The notes beneath the pieces were generated by a model. It ran no database searches and was not told the DNA's origin. It saw nothing but the letters and a program-made list of their open reading frames with translations. Shown one piece after another: positions 1-5,715 of a stretch of DNA of 7,416 bases. Positions within the stretch are counted from its first letter, which is position 1, and the number at the start of each line of letters is the position of its first letter. Both the position numbers and the translations under genes were made by a program. The DNA is taken from assembly GCA_902791085.1 (NCBI GenBank), contig CADAUN010000072.1, forward strand, positions 1 through 7,416, written 5' to 3'. Origin of the DNA: an uncultured Erysipelotrichaceae bacterium (GTDB taxonomy: Bacteria > Bacillota_I > Bacilli_A > RFN20 > CAG-826).

Positions 1-964
1 TAAAGGAGCAATCGAGATGGTGCAGACGGCGGGATTCTTGTTCTCGATGGTGTCTGATACCATAAGTTGAGAAGCGCCAGCTTTCGATAATCGTTCTAAA
101 GCATTTCCAGAGAAGACGCCATGCGTGGCGGCGACCCAACAACGACGGGCGCCTAACTCTAATAATTTCGCGCATACCGCTGACATTGTGCCAGCTGTAT
201 CAATAATATCATCGACTAAGATACAAACTTTGTTTTGCACTTCGCCATGAAGCCCAATGACCTTTGCATGATTGGGAGCAGGGCGATGTTTATCGGCATA
301 AGCAAAAGAAGCGCCAGGCAAAAGTTCGGCAAAGCTTATTGGGAGCAGGGCGATGTTTATCGGCATAAGCAAAAGAAGCGCCAGGCAAAAGTTCGGCAAA
401 GCTTTGGGCGCGACCGACGCCACCATGGTCAGGAGAGACAACGGTCACATCTTCGTCTTTGATGTTGTTGGCTTCCAATTTGCGTTGGAATTCTGTGGCA
501 AAAAGACGCATGGCAGAAAGATTTTCTGTCGGAACGGCAAATTTAGGTATGATTTTTAACGAATGAAGGTCACAAGTATATAACTTGTCCGCTCCAGCGG
601 CCTTTAATAAATCGGCGACTAATAATGCAGAAACCGGATCGCCTTCATCAATGACCCGATCTTGTCTGGCATAGCCATAATAAGGAATAAAGACCACAAT
701 GCGGCCGGCGTTGTCATTACGTAAGGCATTTAAGAATACCAACAGTTCCATCAGCCGTTCGTTCGCAGGAGAAAAGGTGGAATGAACAATAAAGACATCC
801 TTACCAGAGACAGATACCATTGGTTTGGAAAAAACCTCACCATCGGCAAAGTGCATGACTTTGGCTTTTTCACAAGAAATCCCCAATAGGGCTGCCACCT
901 TATCGGTCAGCGTTGGATTGGAGCCCAGCGAAAACAACAAAACATTGTCAAATTTAGATTCCAT
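1..964 (-). pseudogene. prs: Ribose-phosphate pyrophosphokinase (PRPP synthetase), split by a 67-bp tandem duplication; 3' end outside window
   Basis: Makes PRPP from ribose 5-phosphate and ATP in the cytoplasm; PRPP feeds the neighbouring upp and apt enzymes. The N-terminal part (964 down to 290) shows FIPYYGYARQDR (residues 93-103), CDLHS (131-135) and VVSPDHGGVGRA (175-186). After N209 the frame runs into 15 unrelated residues and stops at 290-292. The correct continuation (HAKVIGLHGE, then the PRPP loop VDDIIDTAGT near 187-216 and ATHGVFSG) lies in another frame from 270 down to base 1. Removing one 67-bp copy joins the two exactly, giving 299 residues open at the edge; the family is usually about 310-320 long. 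An ATG at 364-366 could start the C-terminal piece, but has no clear ribosome site. The start at 964 is supported by GGGAG (971-975), 6 nt away. RQDRVIDEGDP and DLHSLKIIPKF are unusual beside the common RQDRK and DLHAGQIQGFF. Family is sure; whether the break is real is not. Confidence 0.93.
271..404. repeat. Perfect 67-bp tandem direct duplication inside prs
   Basis: Copies 271-337 and 338-404 are identical over all 67 bases. The match ends at both borders: the bases before the copies differ (g against t), as do the bases after them (a against t). Since 67 is not a multiple of three, the second copy shifts the prs frame. On the minus strand a single copy encodes the stretch from about SFAELLPGA to RPAPN. 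There is no transposon-like target duplication or inverted end. Confidence 0.98.
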
Positions 965-983
965 AGCAATCTCCCGTTAAAAT

Positions 984-989
984 AGTATA
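984..989 (-). promoter_or_regulatory. Candidate prs -10 element (TATACT)
   Basis: On the minus strand TATACT lies just upstream of the prs ribosome site GGGAG (971-975). A TTGACG (1001-1006) resembles a -35 box, but the gap is only 11 bp, so the pair is not a standard promoter; no good -35 box sits at 16-18 bp. prs follows the upp terminator, so it needs its own promoter in this gap. Confidence 0.35.
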
Positions 990-1004
990 AGCCACGAGTG
1001 CGTC

Positions 1005-1047
1005 AAAGCGGTATTTCGAAAATCAAAGGATTTCGTGATACCGCTTT
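1005..1047 (-). promoter_or_regulatory. Long interrupted hairpin upstream of prs
   Basis: A perfect 10-bp inverted repeat (1005-1014 with 1038-1047) is extended inward, after a 2x2 mismatch, by a second arm: 1017-1024 pairs with 1029-1035 with one bulged base. The loop is about 4 nt. No T run follows on either strand, so it is not a simple terminator. It lies between the upp terminator and the prs start, so an operator or leader structure for prs is possible. I do not recognise it as a known riboswitch; function is inference. Confidence 0.5.
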
Positions 1048-1055
1048 CTTGACTC

Positions 1056-1092
1056 AAAAAAACGAAAAAAGCCAGACAAGCAAATGTCTGGC
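1056..1092 (-). terminator. Rho-independent terminator of upp
   Basis: An 8-bp perfect stem GCCAGACA/TGTCTGGC (1071-1078 and 1085-1092) with a 6-nt loop starts 10 bases past the upp stop. On the minus strand it is followed by a T-rich tract (complement of 1056-1070, two runs of 6-7 T split by CG). It separates upp from prs transcription. Confidence 0.9.
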
Positions 1093-1102
1093 AGAAAGAG
1101 AA

Positions 1103-1750
1103 TTATTTAACGGTTCCGAAAATGCGGTCACCGGCGTCCCCTAAGCCGGGGCAAATATAGGCGTTTTGGTTTAATTGACGATCTAAAGCGCCGATATATA
1201 ACGGAATTTCAGGGAATTTCTCTTCGTATGCTTTTACCCCTTCAGGTGCAGCAATGATGCAAATGAAGTGCATATGCTTTGCGCCATGTTTCTTTAACAT
1301 GGTGATGGCGTCGATGGCCGAACCGCCAGTAGCAAGCATTGGATCGAGGATATAAATTTCTCGTTCCGCGAGATCGTAAGGAAGTTTGCAATAATATTCA
1401 TGCGGTTCGTGCGTGACTTCGTCACGATATAGACCGATGTGGCCAACTTTGGCAGAAGGAACCAATTCCGTCATGCCATCCACCATGCCTAATCCAGCAC
1501 GGAGAATCGGGACGAAGCAAAGTTTTTTGCCAGAAATCATCGGCTGCATCGTTTTTTCAATCGGGGTTTCGATTTCCACCATTTCGGTAGGTAAATCACG
1601 TAAAGCTTCATACCCTTCCATCACGGCGATTTCTTTTACCACGTGACGGAATTCGTTCGTGCCAGTGTTTTTGTCGCGCAGGATGGAGATTTTGTGCTTC
1701 AACAAAGGATGGTCAAGCAACTTGACGTTAGGATAGACGGATAAGTCCAT
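1103..1750 (-). CDS. upp: Uracil phosphoribosyltransferase
   Basis: Converts uracil and PRPP to UMP in pyrimidine salvage; cytoplasmic. The 215-residue protein is close to the usual 208-210. Seen in order: an N-terminal segment with HPLLKHKISILRDKNT (14-29), FVPILRAGLGMVDGM (79-93), the PRPP-binding loop LDPMLATGGSA (135-145) and the C-terminal uracil-site segment GLGDAGDRIFGT (202-213). The ATG at 1750 is preceded by AAAAGAGGA (1758-1766) at 7 nt. It has its own extended -10 promoter and terminator, so it looks monocistronic, and it reads toward prs, which supplies its PRPP. No oddity in the gene itself. Confidence 0.97.
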   Translation of the reverse strand: MDLSVYPNVKLLDHPLLKHKISILRDKNTGTNEFRHVVKEIAVMEGYEALRDLPTEMVEIETPIEKTMQPMISGKKLCFVPILRAGLGMVDGMTELVPSAKVGHIGLYRDEVTHEPHEYYCKLPYDLAEREIYILDPMLATGGSAIDAITMLKKHGAKHMHFICIIAAPEGVKAYEEKFPEIPLYIGALDRQLNQNAYICPGLGDAGDRIFGTVK

Positions 1751-1775
1751 GTTCGTGTCCTCTTTTCAGCCCTTC

Positions 1776-1784
1776 ATTCTAACA
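1776..1784 (-). promoter_or_regulatory. upp extended -10 promoter (TGTTAGAAT)
   Basis: On the minus strand TG-T-TAGAAT matches the extended -10 pattern TGnTATAAT with one mismatch, about 25 bases before the upp start codon. No convincing -35 box is visible, which is common for extended -10 promoters. The string TTAGAATGAA recurs upstream of the gene at 6749. Confidence 0.55.
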
Positions 1785-2069
1785 TAAAGTGCTTTCCTTT
1801 CCCTAGAAGAAATTTATGAAAATAGCGCTAAACGGGCTGACTACACGAATTGAACTGCTTTTTGCTGGAACGGAAAAATAATCCGATTGGAGAAAAACAA
1901 TTAAAAATTGCAAATTTGCGAAGGCTAGACACAACATTTTTGCTTTATAAATATAGTTTCTTTTTACTCGAGATAATTTTGAACATATTTTATAATATTT
2001 ATTCAAAATATTACAAATGCTACAGAATGTTGTTTACAATTAAAAAAACTAAAAAGGACAATATGAGTA
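1785..2069. other. AT-rich intergenic spacer without a convincing gene
   Basis: Much richer in A/T than the housekeeping genes on either side, especially from 1930 to 2055. It holds the start regions of upp (minus) and of the gene at 2070 (plus). A 21-codon frame begins at ATG 1816 and ends at TAA 1879-1881, with only a weak AGAAGA before it; I do not count it as a gene. A 10-bp perfect palindrome GCAAATTTGC is at 1910-1919. A perfect TATAAT at 1991-1996 and TACAAT at 2035-2040 are candidate -10 boxes for the plus strand, but neither has a good -35 box at the right distance. Confidence 0.6.
1993..2013. promoter_or_regulatory. 8-bp AT-only inverted repeat upstream of the accessory pair
   Basis: TAATATTT (1993-2000) and AAATATTA (2006-2013) are perfect reverse complements around a 5-nt loop. 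It overlaps the candidate -10 TATAAT (1991-1996), a place where a repressor operator could sit. An AT-only stem in AT-rich DNA may also be chance. Confidence 0.3.
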
Positions 2070-3198
2070 ATGAGCGCAGGTATTGTACATATGTCGCGCT
2101 TTCTTTTTATTGGCTCCTCACTTCTGGTTGTTTCATTTTCGATTAACTCGATATGTGGTGATTTTGACAAGCCAGATTTCCTTAATCCGAATGAAGATCC
2201 GGTAGGCTTTTTCCGCACCAATCAAAAGAAATTACATCGTTCTTATAAGGAAACATTTGGAAAAGAATGGTCGTTTGGCGATGCGATTGATAAAAGAGAA
2301 ATATTAGATGTTGACAACACTTTTTATGGATGGATTGTCAAATTTAGCAACGGTTATTTCGCTTTTGATAAAAACTGTGGTTTTTTAGAAAGTAGCGACG
2401 TGATTTCGCCATACTTATGGAATAAAAAGGCATCGTACTCTCATTTGTATGGTTCTTTGGGGACATGGGAAGGCGATATATTTTATTCTTTGAAAGGAGA
2501 AAAAATATTCAACACTTCCGACCCTCTTTTCTCCCGAGGCCAAACTGTTGATTTCCACGAAATTACGTCCACTCCATCTTTTAATCAATTTAAGGTGAAA
2601 AACGTTTGGTGTCCGTTTAGCTATTTTTCGTCTACTTTTCACTATCAATTCACGAGCGGCGAAAACTGGCAAACACTTTGTATGGAACAAGGCAATCGTG
2701 TTTGCATGATTGCTGCAGTGGTGGACCTTTTGTACACCTACAAACTTTCCACAAAGCACGATTGCGCGCAAGGGAATAATCCTAGCCAGCTATATGACGC
2801 TATTGCCGCAGGCGTTCCAACTGGCAGTAAAGGTGCCAACGCGTTGACTTTCACCATCGACGTCAACAAATACTTAAATAAAACCAACACCGGGTGTTAT
2901 TTAAATACCGATTTGAATCCGGCCGGTCCCTATTTAGGAAACTATCATCGCCATGGCGATCTTTTGAACGGCCACACCGTGCTCGTTATCGGCAGCGGCT
3001 TTAGCGTCTATTGGGGGGCCTTTCCATACTTATTGGGATATCGTGGTGACTTGGGAAACGAATTATACCGTTGATAACAAGGGCACTTATCATGTAAATT
3101 TATCTAACACTAGTGCACTACGTGTCGTTGATCATCAATATCAAACCGGGAGTTATTGCTTATGTCGCAATGGTGGGGTTGTCACGTTAAACAATTAG
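2070..3198 (+). pseudogene. Putative secreted papain-like (C39/C47-type) cysteine peptidase-like protein, frame broken at a G6 run
   Basis: As read, the frame codes 334 residues and stops at 3072-3074. The N terminus is hydrophobic (MSRFLFIGSSLLVVSFSIN, residues 8-26), like a signal peptide or membrane anchor. The C-terminal half has papain-like features: QGNRVC with Q207 and C212 before a hydrophobic helix (MIAAVVDLLYTY), and NGHTVLVIG with H302. This resembles staphopain and other C39/C47-type enzymes; the assignment is inference from motifs. At GGGGGG (3013-3018) the frame fails: dropping one G gives a continuous 375-residue protein ending at 3196-3198, with the segment DIVVTWETNYTVD where such enzymes carry the third catalytic Asn/Asp. 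AAGGA (2054-2058) lies 11 nt before ATG 2070; an ATG at 2063 in another frame opens only 27 codons, and ATG 2091 is another possible start. The full gene would overlap the downstream lipoprotein by 37 bp. Lower GC than its neighbours suggests an accessory gene. Confidence 0.6.
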
Positions 3199-3872
3199 TT
3201 TTGTTTGGAATATTGTCGGCGCTTCTTTCTGCTTGCTCAGGCCCGATCGGCGCTAAACAAACGGATTTAGTTTCCGCTAAAGAAACATTGATGAAATACG
3301 CAAGTCCGGCTCCTACCTGTGGTGGCTATCTTTATCGGGATGGAGAATCGTTAAATTCTCTGATCGTACGCGAGAATGACGGCGTTTTCTCCGCTTGGAG
3401 AAAAGGGCGTGAAATCTATTCAAGCGATTCTAAAACCAAGAAGACCTATGTTCCTTATCAAGGGGAAAGCAAGGAAGGATTCGCCGACGCCTGCTTCCAA
3501 GTAAACGCCGTTTCCACCTATTTTAACTATAACGATATCTTGCCTTATTTCGCCGCTTCTTTGTTAGAAGCGACAGAAGCTTATCAAGGACGCGATAATC
3601 CGACCTATTATTGCATCCCTATCGAGCTAAAAACGGAAAATAGTCAGCATCTTTTCTCTTTTTTATCAACTTTTTACGCGAATGAAACGGTGGCGAAATG
3701 GCAGACGGGAAAAACGCTATATTGGGGTGTCGCAAGTTCTTCCTCATCTAGTGACGACAAAACCGCGTTTGATGGTTTGTATCTCTCTTTGAATCAAGGA
3801 AACATCGATCGTTATGATGCCCAAACGTTTTTCGAAATCGCCCCGGATGATGCGAAAGGATACCCCGCTTAA
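3162..3872 (+). CDS. Predicted surface lipoprotein of unknown function
   Basis: A 236-residue protein with a lipoprotein signal peptide: short n-region with H8 and K10, hydrophobic LVLFGILSALLSA, and lipobox LSAC with Cys25 as the predicted lipidation site. It should therefore be anchored on the outer face of the cell membrane. The mature part is polar, with three further Cys (CGG, DACFQV, YYCIP) and a serine run SSSSSSDD near the C-terminal third. I recognise no domain. ATG 3162 is preferred because GGGAG (3148-3152) stands 9 nt upstream; an in-frame TTG at 3156 is less likely. It overlaps the restored end of the upstream peptidase-like gene by 37 bp, so the two were probably co-transcribed and may act together outside the cell. 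Whether it is a substrate, inhibitor or partner of that protein cannot be told. Confidence 0.8.
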   Translation: MSQWWGCHVKQLVLFGILSALLSACSGPIGAKQTDLVSAKETLMKYASPAPTCGGYLYRDGESLNSLIVRENDGVFSAWRKGREIYSSDSKTKKTYVPYQGESKEGFADACFQVNAVSTYFNYNDILPYFAASLLEATEAYQGRDNPTYYCIPIELKTENSQHLFSFLSTFYANETVAKWQTGKTLYWGVASSSSSSDDKTAFDGLYLSLNQGNIDRYDAQTFFEIAPDDAKGYPA

Positions 3873-3903
3873 GAAAAAACATTTCCTCTTAATAGGAAGC
3901 AGG

Positions 3904-3909
3904 TATAAT
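3904..3909 (+). promoter_or_regulatory. apt -10 element (TATAAT)
   Basis: A perfect TATAAT lies 23 bases before the apt start. No clear -35 box is seen at 16-18 bp upstream. A short inverted repeat TTCCT/AGGAA (3883-3887 and 3894-3898) sits just before it. The gap of 60 bp to the lipoprotein gene and this element suggest apt has its own promoter. Confidence 0.5.
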
Positions 3910-3932
3910 ACTTTCTCGTGTGAGGTTTTCCC

Positions 3933-4457
3933 ATGGACTATTCTAAATACATCAGTGTGACTCCCGACTTCCCCAAAAAAGGAATCTCTTTCAAAGACAT
4001 TTCTCCTTTGCTTCGCGATCCGCTTGCTTTCCATTCGGCGATTGAAGACTTTGCCAAGATGGCAGAAAAATATCATCCCGATGTGATTATTGGCCCTGAG
4101 GCTCGCGGTTTCTTGTTTGGCGCAGCTTTAGCCTATCGCATGAACATTGGCTTCGTCATGGCAAGAAAAGCGGGTAAACTCCCCGGTGATACTTATTCCG
4201 TTGAATATTCTTTGGAATATGGCAAAGAGAAGCTTGAGATTCCAGCTGCCTCTTTCCAAAAAGGACAACGGGTTTTGCTGATTGATGATTTGTTGGCCAC
4301 GGGCGGTTCTTTTAAAGCGTTAGGTGACTTGATTACAAAAGCAGGTGGCATTCCTGTCGCCGGCTTGACTGTCATCAATCTCAAAGAACTCGAAGGATGG
4401 AAGCAACTTTCCTTCCCTTGCGAGTGCCTTGTGAAATTAAGCGCATTGCACGCCTAA
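3933..4457 (+). CDS. apt: Adenine phosphoribosyltransferase
   Basis: Salvages adenine with PRPP to AMP in the cytoplasm. The 174 residues match the family length (about 170-180). Seen in order: an N-terminal segment PDFPKKGISFKDISPLL (11-27) typical of APRT, GPEARGFLFG (54-63), the flexible segment RKAGKLPG (78-85) and the PRPP loop VLLIDDLLATGGS (114-126). ATG 3933 has GAGG (3922-3925) 7 nt upstream. The gene ends 15 bp before a strong terminator, so it is probably transcribed alone. It shares its substrate with upp, and prs makes that substrate. Nothing unusual in the protein. Confidence 0.97.
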   Translation: MDYSKYISVTPDFPKKGISFKDISPLLRDPLAFHSAIEDFAKMAEKYHPDVIIGPEARGFLFGAALAYRMNIGFVMARKAGKLPGDTYSVEYSLEYGKEKLEIPAASFQKGQRVLLIDDLLATGGSFKALGDLITKAGGIPVAGLTVINLKELEGWKQLSFPCECLVKLSALHA

Positions 4458-4472
4458 CTTATAAAATGCATG

Positions 4473-4501
4473 ACGCCATCTCCAGAAAAGATGGCGTTTT
4501 C
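4473..4501 (+). terminator. apt rho-independent terminator, also the intron target site
   Basis: A 9-bp perfect stem ACGCCATCT/AGATGGCGT (4473-4481 and 4489-4497) with a 7-nt loop is followed by TTTTC. The group IIC intron starts at the very next base; class C introns are known to insert behind terminator hairpins. Without the intron, the NUDIX stop codon would lie a few bases from this stem, so it probably once served both convergent units, though the T tract on the minus strand is poor. Confidence 0.92.
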
Positions 4502-5078
4502 GTGTGACGGGCACGTCGCAGGCCTGAGGTGAAAGTCCTCGTTGGGTGGCCTTGTAAAGAAACCCAGCATAGCCAATCCCAACCTTACTCGGGCGACCGA
4601 GGCGGGGAAAGAAAGGGGAGGCGAAACCGAGACCCTACGAACAGGAACCCGATAAGAGGCGTTGTCGGAGAGGCGATTCGGCGAAAAGCGACAGAGCCCG
4701 CAAGGCAAGCCGACGGCGTAGATTGGGAGGGCGCTCGGGGAAAGGCTTGCGGCTTACCCCGCGAGGCCTCGCCGAGGCGGAATCCTAGACGCCTTAGAAC
4801 GGATATAGTACCCGCCCAGAAAAGCGAACGGCGAGGAGTCAGCAGAGGCCACAGTACCCGAAAGGGGAAGGGCCGAACCAACCAACCGCCACAGTACGAA
4901 TGGCAGTCGGAGCCCACATCCCGATGGAAAGCGTAGGGAGCCTGGATTCCGAACGAAAAGGAGGAAAAGGCAAACGCATGAGAGGCGTTATGTTGATTGG
5001 AACCGCCGTATGCGGAAAACCGCACGTACGGTGGTGTGAGAGGGCGGGCGAGATTAAAACCTCGCCGCCCTACTCGAT
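4502..5078 (+). mobile_element. ORF-less group IIC (bacterial class C) intron
   Basis: A self-splicing RNA and retroelement, here about 577 nt with no reverse transcriptase gene. The 5' end GTGTG (4502-4506) and following GGTGAAAGTCC (4528-4538) match domain I of class C introns such as the Oceanobacillus iheyensis one. A domain III-like segment with AGTCAGCAGA and GGGAAGGGCCGAAC lies at 4837-4877. Domain V (5002-5035) and VI (5042-5070) are intact. The 3' end is placed after TACTCGAT at 5078, uncertain by a few bases. Domain IV (about 4886-5001), where the reverse transcriptase normally lies, is only about 115 nt. It is clearly richer in GC than its surroundings. Frames within it are RNA structure, not genes. 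Splicing could still work; movement would need a reverse transcriptase supplied from elsewhere. Confidence 0.93.
5002..5070 (+). ncRNA. Group II intron domains V and VI (catalytic core)
   Basis: Domain V fits the 34-nt plan exactly: 9-bp lower stem (5002-5010 with 5027-5035, one G-U pair), 2-nt CG bulge (5025-5026), 5-bp upper stem (5011-5015 with 5020-5024) and an AAAA tetraloop. The catalytic triad is CGC (5004-5006), the form typical of class C rather than AGC. Domain VI is the stem 5042-5052 with 5061-5070, with one unpaired G on the 5' strand. Its 3' strand has no adenosine, so the usual bulged branch-point A is not seen; hydrolytic splicing is the likely route (inference). Confidence 0.92.
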
Positions 5079-5079
5079 T

Positions 5080-5715
5080 TTATTCTTTTCCAAAACGGGC
5101 GAGAAGATAATGAAGCCACAATAAGCCATTCAAGGCGAAAATGTAGTGGGGATCACGCATCATTCGTTTGGCTTCGTCTAACGTCACGAATTCGCTAGAG
5201 ATGTCTTCGAATTCTTCTAAATCTTTTTGCCCCATGGAGACGACTCTAGCCATCACCATGGCGTTGGCTTCGTCAGAGATTCCTGTAGCGGAAGGGCTAA
5301 ACGGGGTCAAGATTTCAATATCGTCAATCTGTGCGCCACATTCTTCATGGGCTTCGCGCCTCGCACAATCTTCGATGCTTTCGCCTTCATCCATCAATCC
5401 AGCCGCAACGGAATAGACATAATGGCCAAACGCGGGGCGAAATTGTTTGGTCAGCAAGACGGAAATGCCGTCTCCTTCTTTGCGATAGAGCCCGATAATC
5501 ACGGCATCAGGGCGATGGAATTCTTGACTCTGCGGTCTTAATTCGTTCGCGTTTTTCCGTGAAACCATATAATAAGGATAGGTTTTGTGATGTCCTTCTT
5601 TGTTTACGTCGTAAGTCAAGGTGTAATAATTTAAAAACGGGTGATTGGTTTCCTGCTTTACGCCTTCTAGATTCCAAGTCAGCAATCCATTGTTTTCGTT
5701 GAATTTCTCGCTCAT
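5080..5715 (-). CDS. NUDIX hydrolase, ADP-ribose pyrophosphatase-like
   Basis: Hydrolyses a nucleoside diphosphate linked to another group; by resemblance probably ADP-ribose to AMP and ribose 5-phosphate, though the substrate is not proven by sequence. The 211-residue protein has a complete NUDIX box: G106-X5-E112-X7-R120-E121-A-H-E124-E125-C-G127-A128. The preceding strands (VLLTKQFRPAFGHYVYSVAAG) are typical of the ADP-ribose subgroup. The start ATG overlaps the hslO stop as ATGA (5712-5715) and has AAGAGG (5723-5728) 7 nt upstream, so translation is probably coupled to hslO. Its stop codon (5080-5082) is one base from the end of the group IIC intron, leaving the coding region intact but cutting it off from the nearby terminator hairpin. 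Confidence 0.93.
   Translation of the reverse strand: MSEKFNENNGLLTWNLEGVKQETNHPFLNYYTLTYDVNKEGHHKTYPYYMVSRKNANELRPQSQEFHRPDAVIIGLYRKEGDGISVLLTKQFRPAFGHYVYSVAAGLMDEGESIEDCARREAHEECGAQIDDIEILTPFSPSATGISDEANAMVMARVVSMGQKDLEEFEDISSEFVTLDEAKRMMRDPHYIFALNGLLWLHYLLARFGKE

Noticed and set aside
271..404. CRISPR-like repeat
   Set aside because: Only two copies, directly adjacent with no spacer, and part of prs coding sequence.
235..559. Plus-strand frames across prs
   Set aside because: Antisense shadows of prs; their internal repetition is just the 67-bp duplication.
1816..1881. 21-codon frame with ATG start
   Set aside because: Too short and with only a weak purine stretch upstream; no other support.
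1803..2146. Open frames in the AT-rich spacer on both strands
   Set aside because: Biased toward K, N, F, I and Y as expected from AT-rich DNA, without a good ribosome site or recognisable motif.
2415..2771. 118-codon minus-strand frame
   Set aside because: Antisense to the peptidase-like gene, no ribosome site and no family resemblance.
3156..3161. TTG start for the lipoprotein
   Set aside because: ATG 3162 is in frame and better placed behind GGGAG.
4529..5124. Open frames within the intron on both strands (135, 146 and 74 codons)
   Set aside because: They lie over conserved group II RNA structure in GC-rich DNA, where stops are rare; their sequences resemble chance translations of domain V often seen in databases.
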